DNA of 64,000 nucleotides from Candidatus Planktophila lacus (GCF_002288325.1 NZ_CP016780.1:992001-1056000), one strand, 5' to 3'; shown: positions 10,325 to 19,515, counted from the first letter of the stretch. Numbers and translations: made by a program. The notes: generated from the sequence alone by a model not told the origin.

Positions 10325-11698
10325 TTAAGGGATTAATACGAGGATGTCTAGGTCGCCACGGATCATGTTAAGTACATCATCTCGAACCTTTTTCATACGG
10401 GCTTCCGTGGAAGCCTCAACGTTGAGTCGAAGGAGGGGCTCAGTATTTGACGCACGTAGGTTAAACCACCAGGTATCGCCACTTATCGTCAGCCCATCAA
10501 GGTGATCGGCTGCTACGCCATCTTTCTTGAGATAAATCTCTTCAACGTGCTTCATCGCAGCGTTTGCATCTGCGACTTCAGAATTGATTTCGCCACTAGA
10601 GATATATCTTGAATAAGGTTTAAGAAGAGTCGAAAGTGAACCCTTCGCTTCGCCGAGAGCTGCAATGGCGTGGAGTGCTGCCAACATTCCAGAATCTGCT
10701 CTCCAAAAATCTTTGAAGTAGAAATGTCCAGAATGCTCTCCGCCAAAAACTGCTCCGGTATCTGCCATTAATTGCTTTATATAAGAATGGCCAACGCGCG
10801 AACGAATAGCCTTTCCGCCTTTTTCTTCAACAATTTCAACGACTGCTCGGGAAGAAATTAAATTGTAAATAATATTTGATCCTGGATATTTCTTTAATTC
10901 ACGATCTGCAATTAAAGCCGTGAGAGTAGAAGGATTTACCAAATCTCCGTTTTCATCCACCAAAAAGCATCGGTCAGCATCTCCATCAAATGCTAATCCG
11001 ATATCTGCCTTATGTTTTTTAACCGCCTTCTGCAAATCTTTCAAATTCTTGGGATCTATCGGATTGGCTTCATGGTTTGGGAATGTGCCATCTAACTCAA
11101 AATACATCGGAATTACTTCGCAGTTAAGTCGGTCAAAGACCGCTGGAGCGGTGTGTCCAGCCATTCCGTTTCCAGCATCAATGACCACCTTTAGCGGGCG
11201 GATCTCTGATAGATCAACCAATGAAAGTAGATGATCTACATATGAAGAAAGTAAATCCTGCTCTGACTCTTTACCTACGCTTCGAAAATCAATTGGAGAT
11301 CCTTCATTTACAAATCGCTCAATAGTTAAGAGCCCCGACTCTTTTCCTATTGGGCGGGCTCCACTTAAGCAGAGTTTGATCCCGTTGTATTCGGCTGGAT
11401 TATGGCTGGCGGTAAACATCGCCCCAGGGAAATTGAGTTTGCCTGCTGCAAAATAGAGCATGTCGGTAGATGCCAACCCGATACGGATTACATCTAAATC
11501 TTGCGAGGTCACTCCTGCTGAAAAAGCATCGGCAAATAATGGTGATGAAGGGCGCATATCTTCGCCGATAACAACTGTTCCGGGTTCACGTTCTTGTTGC
11601 AGGAATCTGGCAAAGGCAACTCCTGTTGCAAATGTAAAGTCAGCGGTAATTTCAACATCAACTAATCCGCGAATGTCATAGGCTTTAAATATTGGAAT
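10325..11698 (-). CDS. manB: Phosphomannomutase/phosphoglucomutase ManB, apparent ATT start
   Basis: This enzyme interconverts mannose-6-P and mannose-1-P for GDP-mannose and wall glycan synthesis. The first ordinary ATG (11557) would remove 47 residues, including the family's N-terminal motif. Upstream of it the frame continues without break and reads IPIFKAYDIRGLVDVEIT, matching the IFKAYDIRG start of ManB proteins. An in-frame TAA lies 18 bases before the ATT at 11698, with no ATG, GTG or TTG between. AGGAAG sits 5 bases before that ATT, so ATT is the likely start, giving 457 residues. The catalytic serine is in FTASHNP (S98), the metal loop in DGDADRC, and the sugar-phosphate site in RASNTEPLLR. 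A nucleotidyltransferase for the product lies at 17004. Confidence 0.9.
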   Translation of the reverse strand: MPIFKAYDIRGLVDVEITADFTFATGVAFARFLQQEREPGTVVIGEDMRPSSPLFADAFSAGVTSQDLDVIRIGLASTDMLYFAAGKLNFPGAMFTASHNPAEYNGIKLCLSGARPIGKESGLLTIERFVNEGSPIDFRSVGKESEQDLLSSYVDHLLSLVDLSEIRPLKVVIDAGNGMAGHTAPAVFDRLNCEVIPMYFELDGTFPNHEANPIDPKNLKDLQKAVKKHKADIGLAFDGDADRCFLVDENGDLVNPSTLTALIADRELKKYPGSNIIYNLISSRAVVEIVEEKGGKAIRSRVGHSYIKQLMADTGAVFGGEHSGHFYFKDFWRADSGMLAALHAIAALGEAKGSLSTLLKPYSRYISSGEINSEVADANAAMKHVEEIYLKKDGVAADHLDGLTISGDTWWFNLRASNTEPLLRLNVEASTEARMKKVRDDVLNMIRGDLDILVLIP

Positions 11699-11740
11699 TT
11701 TCTCTTCCTTCGCTAATTAATCTCGAGAAGTAGCAAGAAT

Positions 11741-12118
11741 CTAAGACGGGACTGCGCGTAAGTGTCCGCGCCGTCCAAGTGATGCGTTATCGGTTGTAAC
11801 AGGATCCCCGTTTTGATCTTGCATCGACTCATGGTTTGCAGCAACTTCACGGACTGCATCTGCAATTGCCATCAGATCATCTTCGGATGGTCCAAGGCCT
11901 GCCTGCGAAGACTCTTCCTTGATTACTGTCCAACCATTAGGAACGGTTAGGCGCTTTCCATGTGCTTCGCAGAGATCATATGAATGTGGTTCTGAATAAG
12001 TAGCCAGTGGGCCAAGCACTGCTGTTGAGTCCGCATAAATATAAGTAAGCGTCATCGAAGCCATGCTTCGGCAACTTACCCGCGAACAACTGCGCCCTGT
12101 GCGCGCCAACTTACTCAT
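11741..12118 (-). CDS. DUF3499 family protein
   Basis: This 125-residue protein has the typical actinobacterial DUF3499 pattern: a basic N-terminus with two cysteines (CSRVSC), then TLTYIYADSTAVLGPLATY, then HSYDLCEAHGKRLTVPNGW. The cysteines plus histidines look like a small zinc-binding fold, though no function is established. It is encoded between the DUF5719/glycosyltransferase genes and manB, the same place as in mycobacteria (Rv3258c region). The C-terminal 45 residues are acidic and then basic and look disordered. Confidence 0.88.
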   Translation of the reverse strand: MSKLARTGRSCSRVSCRSMASMTLTYIYADSTAVLGPLATYSEPHSYDLCEAHGKRLTVPNGWTVIKEESSQAGLGPSEDDLMAIADAVREVAANHESMQDQNGDPVTTDNASLGRRGHLRAVPS

Positions 12119-12160
12119 GACGCTAAGGCTAGTGGTTGGGTAGCAAAAAAACTGGGATTG

Positions 12161-13474
12161 TCAGGGAGTTAAGACGCGAATATTCGACATTGGAACTGAT
12201 GATTTAGTCAGAATGCTTCCTGCTGTAAGTGGGAAATATCCATATCCACTCTTGGTTGCAACCAGCCCTGCGCCATAAATTCCTTTTCCTGCGCCGGTAA
12301 TAGATATCGAGCGAACCCCATCTGGAACCTTTACCGCGGCGATATCTTCCCCGTTAATGCGAACGGTTTTACGTTTGCCATTATTGAAGAGAAGTACAAG
12401 CTCGGCTTTAACTTTTGCTCCGATAAAGATTAATTGAGGGGCAAGACCTGCGACCGAAAAGTTGGATTGGGTCAATTCTGCCGCTGCTGTACTCCAGATA
12501 AAGTCTGATTTACCTTCAGAGATTGTCTGTGAAAATACTGAAGCAACTATCGGCTCATCGGAAGAAATTTTGATTCCGAATTTGCTCGCTGGTAAATTCG
12601 GATTCAAATCTAAAGTCGCGACCGATCCGCTCTTTATAACTTTGTCTTCTAGCCCAGCAGGAATAAATGATCCATCTGTCGAGTAGACAGAAACGGTGAT
12701 GCGAGCATCTATTTCACCAGGTGCCAGGATCCGTAAGGTGTGCGGCAATTCAACTGATTTTGATCCGACTTTACGTACCGTATGTGGAATGGCAGGGATA
12801 AAGACCTCTTTACTTGCCTTTGGCGCAAAATTAACAATATCGCCACCAAGGGCGCGTAATCCTCGACCGCGTTCATCGATCATGTAACTCGTAACTCGAC
12901 CTGCTCGTGTGATCGTCTTGATAACTAGCGATTGAGAACCGGGAGCTAGTGAATCAACTCCAATTTCAAGATATGAGTTTGCCTTAATGGTGATTGCCTT
13001 GGTTGGTTGCGCTCCAATTTCATTCCAAACTTCAATATCTACGATTGCAGCACTTAATCCACTGTTTACCAGGATCAACTTGCCTTTACTTGTTACATCA
13101 GCGGCTCCGCCAACAAACCATTGCTCAGTCTGCAATGATGAACAAATGGTGGAGCCGGCCCAAACGCCTTTTCTAATCTGCCACACAACCGGCGTTGCAC
13201 CCTGTGACTCTAAAATTATTGGCGCTTTCTTCTGCATGTAGCGCAGAGTTTGCGCAGGAATGAAGGAGAGGGATTTAGTTCCAGTTGATCGAATCTGACT
13301 CTTTGAGGAAGGCAGAGAAATCGCACTGGTTAAACCGCTGGGCGTTGAAGGACAGACAACGGCAGGGTAATTTGAAGAGAATTTTCCATTTGATACTGCG
13401 ACATCCGCCGCATTGGAAAGCGCTAAAACTAAAGCAAGGCCAGATGCCAGAGCCAATGGACGCCTGATCTTCAT
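12161..13474 (-). CDS. DUF5719 family secreted/membrane-anchored protein
   Basis: This encodes 437 residues with an N-terminal signal or anchor (about 5-24, PLALASGLALVLALSNAA) and an otherwise extracytoplasmic, beta-rich protein with repeated strand-turn units. It resembles actinobacterial DUF5719 proteins, which are encoded directly after the large glycosyltransferase next to whiB2. The start codon overlaps the glycosyltransferase stop (ATGA), so the pair is translationally coupled. This suggests a shared role in envelope glycan assembly, but the biochemical function is unknown. Confidence 0.75.
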   Translation of the reverse strand: MKIRRPLALASGLALVLALSNAADVAVSNGKFSSNYPAVVCPSTPSGLTSAISLPSSKSQIRSTGTKSLSFIPAQTLRYMQKKAPIILESQGATPVVWQIRKGVWAGSTICSSLQTEQWFVGGAADVTSKGKLILVNSGLSAAIVDIEVWNEIGAQPTKAITIKANSYLEIGVDSLAPGSQSLVIKTITRAGRVTSYMIDERGRGLRALGGDIVNFAPKASKEVFIPAIPHTVRKVGSKSVELPHTLRILAPGEIDARITVSVYSTDGSFIPAGLEDKVIKSGSVATLDLNPNLPASKFGIKISSDEPIVASVFSQTISEGKSDFIWSTAAAELTQSNFSVAGLAPQLIFIGAKVKAELVLLFNNGKRKTVRINGEDIAAVKVPDGVRSISITGAGKGIYGAGLVATKSGYGYFPLTAGSILTKSSVPMSNIRVLTP

Positions 13475-16400
13475 GCCAGCTCCGAATCTTCAATTTCGCG
13501 ACGGCGACGTCCAGCGGGAAGTGCCAAGACTACGACTGTGATAAAGATGATTAACTCTAAAGAAATTAGCGCGCGACGAAGTGAGCCGTCATAAAGGAAG
13601 CTAACCGTCCCTGGTTGTAATACTTCAAACACCGGCAAGTTAACGACGCTGCGATTTCTATCTAGACGCTGACCTTCTTGCATAGCCCGCCAACCTTGAG
13701 CGTAATTCTCGGTAAGAGTTAAAGTCCCTGGCTCTGGAACTGTGACTTCAAATTCAGATTGACTTATCGGTAGCACCGTCGTCTTGCCAGCAAGATTAGT
13801 GAATAAAACTGTTCCGGTGTTTGCAGAAATCTTCCAGACGATTCCTGCATTTGTTGATGAGGCTCGAGTAAATCCCCCTAAGCCATCGATAATGCGAACT
13901 AAGTTTTCATCGGTCGGATTTTTGAGGAATAGATACTTGATTCCATTTAACGCAAATGTTGAACTAGAAGTTAGCCCACTTCCATCGGCAAGCTCAAGTA
14001 CAGCATTGGTAATTTGTTCACGATTTGATGGCGCCATATCTGGATCGCCAAGTCTGGCATCTCCACCACGCGCCAAATAAAAGTTTAGTGATACATCTTC
14101 ACCTACTGTGCGAGGTCTAATAACCATTGTCTTCGCATCTTTTTCAACCGCTAAGAATGGAGGAAGTACTATCTCGCGTCCACTTTGCAATGGAGCAGAT
14201 CCTGCAGTCGTGGCTACCCAAAGCGTTGCCGAGAGCGCATATGTAGCGGTTGCAATGAGCATAACCGCAGCCGAGATGTGACGGAAATTCACATGCGTTG
14301 CTTTAAGCCTTTCTCGCAACTTGTCAGATACGGCAATTGCGGAGGCGATTGCCGTCATAGTTGTGATTGCCATAAGAGTTCCGGGGTAGAGCTGCGTTGC
14401 GATACTTGTGCCGTTACCTGTTATAGAGATTGCACTGAAAAGAATAGAAATTAACAGTGATACAAATCCAATTTCTGCGATAAAACGAGCACGGGTTGAT
14501 GAGAAGAGGGAAATTACTAGTACCAAAGTAAGTGGACTAATTAGATACCACGGTAAGGAGCCAGGACCACCTGGGTTTCCTAATAATGCAAAGTTTGGAC
14601 CACTTCCCTGCAGAAGAAAACCGGAATCTAAGAAAAATCTATTTGGATTAATGATTAACTCGAAACTCCAAGGTGCGCAGATGAGAAGTGGCGTAAATGT
14701 CAACGCTAAGCGGCGATAGAGACGAGCGTTGAATAAGACGATATTTACGCCGCTGCTGCTATCAATGTAGTCGCGATAAATTGAAAACCCAGTTAGAGCA
14801 ATTCCTAAAATAAAGATAAATGGGGAAAATGCAAAAATAATCGAGACAAGAAGCGAAAGAGCAAAGACCTTGCGCCAAGAAAATTCCTCAATTTCAAACC
14901 AACCTCGGGCAGCGATAGCCAACAATGGCAGTAGCAGCAAGACAATTAAGGTGCTCAAGCGACCGGAGTTAATTGCTGAAATGGCAACTGGGGAAAGTGC
15001 ATATAGAACAGCGCCGGATGTGGTGAGCCATCTATTTGTTGAGAACTCCTTAAAGAAGAGATGTCCGGTTAGCGCCAGCAATACTGGCGCCAGAAAGAAG
15101 AGCGCTGCAATAAAGAAGTTCACGTTTCCGAAGAATGGAGTAGCCGCCACCGCAAGAAAAGCCATCCACGTTGGGGCTGATGCGGATGTGCCCATAGCGA
15201 TGGAGTGCCAACCACTGAAATAGGTATTCCAGAGCGCACTTACACCTGAAGGCTGTTCAGGTAAGGCGCCTCCAGATATTGAACCCAACCTAAATCTTGA
15301 CCAGAAGAAAGTTAAAACAAATAAAAATAATGTGGCTGCGATTAATGGACGTTTTAAGAGCGTTATCCAACTGCGACTGTTAGCGGGAGTAAGCAAATCT
15401 TCTTCATCTAAATTCTCATCAAGCAGAGACGGGTTTCGGACTTCGGTAATCTCACTTGGGAATAGCTGCTCACGAACCCACTCTGCTGAACGCGAGGCGG
15501 CCAATCTAAGTTGTGACCATCTCGAAGGAATAAATCGAAGCGCAATCCCTGATGGAACAAGGCGTTGCGTTTTTCTTACCTTTCGGGCGCGAAAGAGTTC
15601 GCCCGGATGAAGAAATTGCGTTCCTACAGCCAAGATCTCATCACCGGCATAACCCGGCAGTTTTGCAAATAGAAAAGCGATGGACCTAAAAATCGCGCCC
15701 GCTAAGAGTTGTACGGTTAGAAAAGGAAGTCGCCACCAAGATGAATTAACTAATAGAACATATGCGGCATTTCGGCGATCTAATAAAAGTGGACGATGTA
15801 AGAACGCTTCGGCTACATCAACCGAGCGACGCTCATTTGCAGAAGCTTCTGCATGGAATGCAACAGCGCTTGAAACCGCTATAGCCGCAAATCCTGCTGA
15901 GTAGAGGCGCCAACCAAAATCAACATCATCGCGGAATAGATCTAAATTAGGATCAAATCCACCTAGTTGTTCAAATATATCTCGGCGAATCAAAGCACCT
16001 GCAGTGCTAACTGCGAGTACTTCATGAACTCCATCGCGCTGTCCTTGGTCATATTCAGCTGGCTCAAGTCCAGTCCAACGATTTCCATTTGCCGCGATGC
16101 TGATGCCAATCTCTAAAAGATGGGTGCGATCATGCCAACCAAGTAGTTTGGGGCCGGCCATTGCAACGTTTGGTCGTGTATCAACTTCTGCAATTAAATT
16201 TTCAAGTGCAGAACGATCTACAGAAAGATCGTCATGAATTATCCAGAGCCATTCGTGTTCCGGATCACTTGATGCAGGAAGAGTTGCAACAGCATGCGAC
16301 ACTGCTTCGCCGAAACCGGTATCGCGATCCATTGGTAGCACTGGAATTCGTGCGCCCTTAACAAGTTTCGCGGATGAATCAATAGAACCTGTATCAACGG

Positions 16401-16512
16401 CAACTATCGAATCAACTTGCAGAGTCTGCGAAGTTAAAGAGGCAACTACTTCGGGCAACCAAAGTTGTCCATCATGTAGTACCAGAATCGCGGTGACGCG
16501 ATGTGAACTCAT
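13471..16512 (-). CDS. Large membrane glycosyltransferase, GT2 domain plus multi-spanning region
   Basis: This encodes 1013 residues. The N-terminal 280 or so form a GT-A family 2 domain (TAILVLHDGQLWLPEVVASL, VAVDTGSIDSS, the acidic motif WIIHDDLSVD, and FRDDVDFGWRLYSAGF). Residues about 380-770 contain some ten transmembrane segments, followed by an extracytoplasmic C-terminal part and one last TM (about 980-1000). Such proteins encoded beside whiB2 and DUF5719 are conserved in actinobacteria and presumed to build envelope polysaccharide. Donor and acceptor are unknown, though the mannose-activation genes nearby make GDP-mannose or polyprenyl-P-mannose plausible. It begins 5 bases after whiB ends. 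Confidence 0.88.
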   Translation of the reverse strand: MSSHRVTAILVLHDGQLWLPEVVASLTSQTLQVDSIVAVDTGSIDSSAKLVKGARIPVLPMDRDTGFGEAVSHAVATLPASSDPEHEWLWIIHDDLSVDRSALENLIAEVDTRPNVAMAGPKLLGWHDRTHLLEIGISIAANGNRWTGLEPAEYDQGQRDGVHEVLAVSTAGALIRRDIFEQLGGFDPNLDLFRDDVDFGWRLYSAGFAAIAVSSAVAFHAEASANERRSVDVAEAFLHRPLLLDRRNAAYVLLVNSSWWRLPFLTVQLLAGAIFRSIAFLFAKLPGYAGDEILAVGTQFLHPGELFRARKVRKTQRLVPSGIALRFIPSRWSQLRLAASRSAEWVREQLFPSEITEVRNPSLLDENLDEEDLLTPANSRSWITLLKRPLIAATLFLFVLTFFWSRFRLGSISGGALPEQPSGVSALWNTYFSGWHSIAMGTSASAPTWMAFLAVAATPFFGNVNFFIAALFFLAPVLLALTGHLFFKEFSTNRWLTTSGAVLYALSPVAISAINSGRLSTLIVLLLLPLLAIAARGWFEIEEFSWRKVFALSLLVSIIFAFSPFIFILGIALTGFSIYRDYIDSSSGVNIVLFNARLYRRLALTFTPLLICAPWSFELIINPNRFFLDSGFLLQGSGPNFALLGNPGGPGSLPWYLISPLTLVLVISLFSSTRARFIAEIGFVSLLISILFSAISITGNGTSIATQLYPGTLMAITTMTAIASAIAVSDKLRERLKATHVNFRHISAAVMLIATATYALSATLWVATTAGSAPLQSGREIVLPPFLAVEKDAKTMVIRPRTVGEDVSLNFYLARGGDARLGDPDMAPSNREQITNAVLELADGSGLTSSSTFALNGIKYLFLKNPTDENLVRIIDGLGGFTRASSTNAGIVWKISANTGTVLFTNLAGKTTVLPISQSEFEVTVPEPGTLTLTENYAQGWRAMQEGQRLDRNRSVVNLPVFEVLQPGTVSFLYDGSLRRALISLELIIFITVVVLALPAGRRRREIEDSELA

Positions 16513-16517
16513 GAGAG

Positions 16518-16826
16518 TTACGCTGGGCGGCGCTTCAAACGGCGACGCTCACGTTCGGAGAGTCCACCCCAGATTCCAAAACGCTCATCGTGTGCGAGCG
16601 CGTATTCCAAACATTCTTGACGAACATCGCAAGAAAGGCAGACGCGCTTTGCTTCGCGAGTAGAGCCACCCTTTTCTGGAAAGAATGCTTCTGGATCTGT
16701 TTGTGCGCAGAGTGCGCGTTCTTGCCAAGAGAGCTCTAGGTTCTCTCCGCTTGCTAATTTAATTGATGGTCCAGCAGTAGGGGCTGTTGGATTGCCAGTA
16801 GGTGTAGCTTCTGGACGAATCGGCAT
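16518..16826 (-). CDS. whiB2: WhiB-family iron-sulfur regulator (WhiB2/WhmD-like)
   Basis: This 102-residue protein has the four cluster cysteines (LCAQTD, then CLSCDVRQEC, spaced C-x2-C-x5-C), the GIWGGLSERERR turn and a basic C-terminal tail RRRLKRRP. WhiB2/WhmD proteins carry a [4Fe-4S] cluster, bind the primary sigma factor and are needed for septation. Its position between the large glycosyltransferase/DUF3499/manB and the GDP-mannose pyrophosphorylase gene matches mycobacterial whiB2 (Rv3260c). It has its own promoter and a GAGGAG ribosome site. In mycobacteria fbiA and fbiB lie next to it; they are absent here. Confidence 0.93.
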   Translation of the reverse strand: MPIRPEATPTGNPTAPTAGPSIKLASGENLELSWQERALCAQTDPEAFFPEKGGSTREAKRVCLSCDVRQECLEYALAHDERFGIWGGLSERERRRLKRRPA

Positions 16827-16888
16827 CGACTAATCTCCTCAAGACCTTCGCAGCCAGCCTCGTGTTGAGGTCGGCTTCTCTAGAACGA

Positions 16889-16917
16889 ATTACACGCTTG
16901 TAATCCCATTTAGTCAA
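16889..16917 (-). promoter_or_regulatory. Sigma-70 type promoter of whiB
   Basis: On the minus strand TTGACT (16917-16912) is followed after 17 bases by TGTAAT (16894-16889). It lies about 60 bases before the whiB start and leaves an untranslated leader of roughly 55 bases. This is the only good candidate in the 177-base gene-free stretch 16827-17003, where I see no other feature. Confidence 0.6.
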
Positions 16918-17003
16918 GTGCGATCCCGAGGTTGAGACTCGAAAATCCGCACATTTCTCGAAGATTGCCGCCAAATCCACCACTTTTTCGGTGATTTATC
17001 GAC

Positions 17004-17981
17004 TTAAGCAGGTGATATTTCTAAATTTTCCGTTGGAGATAAGTATTTCGAGACTATCTGCGCATCTGCTTGAACTTCACTTCCGTGGAGAATAAATGAA
17101 TCGCGAATCAGCGCGCCAGCGCCGATCTTTACGTTATCGCCGATGATCGAGTTATCAATAGTTACACCCTGACCGATATCGCAATTAACTCCGATACTCG
17201 AACCACCAGTTGCCAAGCTGTCGGGACCAAAAGTGGTGCCCTCCCCCGCTGCAAAAGCGCCATTTACTAAATCTCGAGAGCCCTTAAAGAGCGCTGCCGG
17301 AGTTCCGATATCGAGCCAGTAAGACTGCTCGTTATATCCAAATACCGGGCGTCCCGAATTTACTAAGTTTGGAAAAGTCTCGCGCTCAACACTTACAACT
17401 TTATTCAGCGGAATCTCTGCAATGACGCTCGGTGAGAAGACGTAGCAACCGGCATTTATGGCGTTAGTTACTGGGTTATCCATTTTTTCTAGAAAAGCAG
17501 TTACACGTCCTTGATCATCAGTTGGAACGCAACCAAAAGCTCGGGCATCTGCAACGTTAATTAAATGTAAGGTGATATCAGCCTTATTCTTGCGATGAAA
17601 CTCTAACTGCGCAGCAATGCTGTGGTGGCTAAGTACATCGCCATTAAAGATCACAAACTCTTCATCTGCAGCTTTTGCCGCTTCTAAATCTATTAGCTCT
17701 GCAGCATTTCGAATCGCGCCGCCCGTACCTAAAGGTTCTTTCTCAACGGCATATTTAAGTTTAATTCCCCATTTAGAGCCGTCTCCAAAGTAAGGGATAA
17801 AAACTTCAGATAGATACGAAGTTGCCAGAATTACCGTTGTGATCCCAGCTTTCTTGGCTGCAAGAAGTTGGTGCTCTGTTACTGGCAGGCCCCCCACTGG
17901 CAACATTGGCTTGGGGGTTTGATTTGTTAGCGGCTTAAGGCGAGTGCCAAATCCACCAACTAAGAGAATTCCAATAGCCAT
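17004..17981 (-). CDS. manC: Mannose-1-phosphate guanylyltransferase / sugar nucleotidyltransferase
   Basis: This makes a nucleotide-activated sugar, most likely GDP-mannose from mannose-1-P and GTP. At 325 residues, it has an N-terminal nucleotidyltransferase domain with the signature LLVGGFGTRLKPLT and the lysine in TPKPMLPVGG, the metal site VIFNGDVLS, and a C-terminal left-handed beta-helix of hexapeptides (about 245-310: SSIGVNCDIGQGVTIDNSIIG). Its neighbourhood (whiB2, manB) is that of mycobacterial manB/Rv3264c. Specificity for mannose rather than glucose is inferred from context. It begins at the base after the dapC stop. Confidence 0.85.
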   Translation of the reverse strand: MAIGILLVGGFGTRLKPLTNQTPKPMLPVGGLPVTEHQLLAAKKAGITTVILATSYLSEVFIPYFGDGSKWGIKLKYAVEKEPLGTGGAIRNAAELIDLEAAKAADEEFVIFNGDVLSHHSIAAQLEFHRKNKADITLHLINVADARAFGCVPTDDQGRVTAFLEKMDNPVTNAINAGCYVFSPSVIAEIPLNKVVSVERETFPNLVNSGRPVFGYNEQSYWLDIGTPAALFKGSRDLVNGAFAAGEGTTFGPDSLATGGSSIGVNCDIGQGVTIDNSIIGDNVKIGAGALIRDSFILHGSEVQADAQIVSKYLSPTENLEISPA

Positions 17982-19052
17982 TTAAATCGCCGCTTTAATG
18001 CGCTGTGCAGCGCCAGATATCTGCGCATCCGTTGCAGTCATTGCGATTCGAATATGTGAAGCACCAAGAGCACCATAGAAGGAGCCTGGTGTTGCGACGA
18101 TGCCCAATTTGGCCAGCCATTCCACAGATTTCCAGCAATCTTCTGACCGGGTGCACCAGATATATAAACCGGCGGCAGATTCTTCAATTTTAAATCCGGC
18201 TGCAATCAAGGCTGGTGCGAGCAATGCGCGTCGAGAGTTATAGCGATTTCGTTGTTCAACTACATGGGTCTCATCACTTAGCGCTGCCACCATTGCGTTC
18301 TGAATTGGCAACGGAACCATCATGCCGGCATGTTTGCGGACTTCTCGAATTTGCGAAATTAGCTTTGCATCACCGATCAAAAATGCTCCACGATAGCCAG
18401 CCATAGAAGAGCGTTTAGATAGCGAATGAACCACCAAAATATTTGAGTTATCGCCATCTGTGTATTTCAGAAGAGAAGTTGGCGTAGCGGTATCTCCGAA
18501 GTCGATATAACACTCATCGCAAACCAGCGTTGCACCCTGCTTACGCGCCCAGTTAATCGTTGCGCGGAGTTCGGATTCAGAGTGCACGCGCCCTGTTGGG
18601 TTAGATGGTGAATTTACCCATGCAAAATCCGCGCTCGGCCAAGTCGCTGCATCGATACCAACTGCAATAGGTTCTGATTGCGCAAGTAACGCTCCAACTA
18701 AATAAGTTGGATATGCGATTTCTGGAAAGATAACTTTCTGACTTTGTAAAAGAGTTGGTAGCCAAGCAACTAACTCTTTAGATCCGATAACGGGAAGTAC
18801 ATCGAAATCTCCCGTTGCACCTAAGTGGTTGATCGCCCAATTGCGAATAGCCTCTTGTAACTCTTTTGTTCCGGCGGTCACGGGATAGCGCGGCGAATCA
18901 GAACTTTCTTTAAGTGCGCTTTGAATAAGTTGCGGAGTCGCATCAACTGGAGTTCCCTGCGAAAGATCTATCGCACCATCTGGATGTTGACGTGCGATTT
19001 CAGAATATGGGGCGAGCGCATCCCATGGAAAATCCGGCAGTTTTTCACGCAT
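17982..19052 (-). CDS. dapC: Succinyldiaminopimelate transaminase DapC
   Basis: This PLP aminotransferase of the succinylase branch of lysine/diaminopimelate synthesis has 356 residues. It starts MREKLPDFPWDALAPYSEIA, the typical opening of actinobacterial DapC, with DLSQGTPVD early, SPSNPTGR (substrate/PLP site), CDECYIDFG and the Schiff-base lysine in VHSLSKRSSMAGYR (about residue 237). It is encoded next to ferredoxin fdxA, as in mycobacteria (Rv1177-Rv1178). The partner enzyme DapD is encoded at 38758. Confidence 0.92.
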   Translation of the reverse strand: MREKLPDFPWDALAPYSEIARQHPDGAIDLSQGTPVDATPQLIQSALKESSDSPRYPVTAGTKELQEAIRNWAINHLGATGDFDVLPVIGSKELVAWLPTLLQSQKVIFPEIAYPTYLVGALLAQSEPIAVGIDAATWPSADFAWVNSPSNPTGRVHSESELRATINWARKQGATLVCDECYIDFGDTATPTSLLKYTDGDNSNILVVHSLSKRSSMAGYRGAFLIGDAKLISQIREVRKHAGMMVPLPIQNAMVAALSDETHVVEQRNRYNSRRALLAPALIAAGFKIEESAAGLYIWCTRSEDCWKSVEWLAKLGIVATPGSFYGALGASHIRIAMTATDAQISGAAQRIKAAI

Positions 19053-19093
19053 CGTTTTTCCAGTGGATAAAGGGAATCAGCGTCTCTTAGAAA

Positions 19094-19411
19094 TTATTCT
19101 TTAGGGGGAAGCGAAACCACATTTGGGTGGTCGCTATTAGTAAGGCCAACCTTGGCCGCTCCGCCTGGTGAACCTAGCTCAACGAAAAACTCGGTATTTA
19201 CCTTTGAGAAATCTTTCCATTGTGATGGAACATCATCTTCGTAGTAAATCGCCTCTACTGGGCAGACTGGTTCGCACGCGCCGCAGTCGACGCATTCGTC
19301 GGGTTGGATGTAAAGCATGCGGTTACCTTCATAGATGCAATCAACCGGGCATTCCTCGATACAAGACTTGTCTTTGATATCAACACACGGCTGAGCAATT
19401 ATGTAGGTCAC
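19094..19411 (-). CDS. fdxA: Seven-iron ferredoxin FdxA
   Basis: This is a 105-residue ferredoxin with one [3Fe-4S] and one [4Fe-4S] site. Cysteine ligands are visible in PCVDIKDKSCIEECPVDC and CVDCGACEPVCPVEA. The start chosen is the GTG at 19411, preceded by GGAGG at a normal distance and giving the family N-terminus TYIIAQPCVD; the in-frame ATG at 19438 would add nine unrelated residues. It supplies electrons to redox enzymes in the cytoplasm. It precedes dapC in transcription, so it may be cotranscribed with dapC. Confidence 0.95.
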   Translation of the reverse strand: MTYIIAQPCVDIKDKSCIEECPVDCIYEGNRMLYIQPDECVDCGACEPVCPVEAIYYEDDVPSQWKDFSKVNTEFFVELGSPGGAAKVGLTNSDHPNVVSLPPKE

Positions 19412-19503
19412 GAGAGTTCCTCCAAATAAAGTCCACATCGCTCTGGGTGTTCAGAGCCTGCGATGGCGCTAATTCTAACCATGCACTTGGGCCAACGCCC
19501 GAT

Positions 19504-19509
19504 TAAAGT
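19504..19509 (+). promoter_or_regulatory. -10 box of leaderless GNAT gene
   Basis: TAAAGT is followed by exactly six bases and then the ATG at 19516, with no ribosome-binding sequence, which is the geometry of a leaderless transcript. No convincing -35 is seen. Confidence 0.5.
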
Positions 19510-19515
19510 AACGAC

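Noticed and set aside
16827-17003. tRNA or small RNA gene in the gap upstream of whiB
   Set aside because: No cloverleaf or other stable fold is evident; the gap is explained by the whiB promoter and leader.
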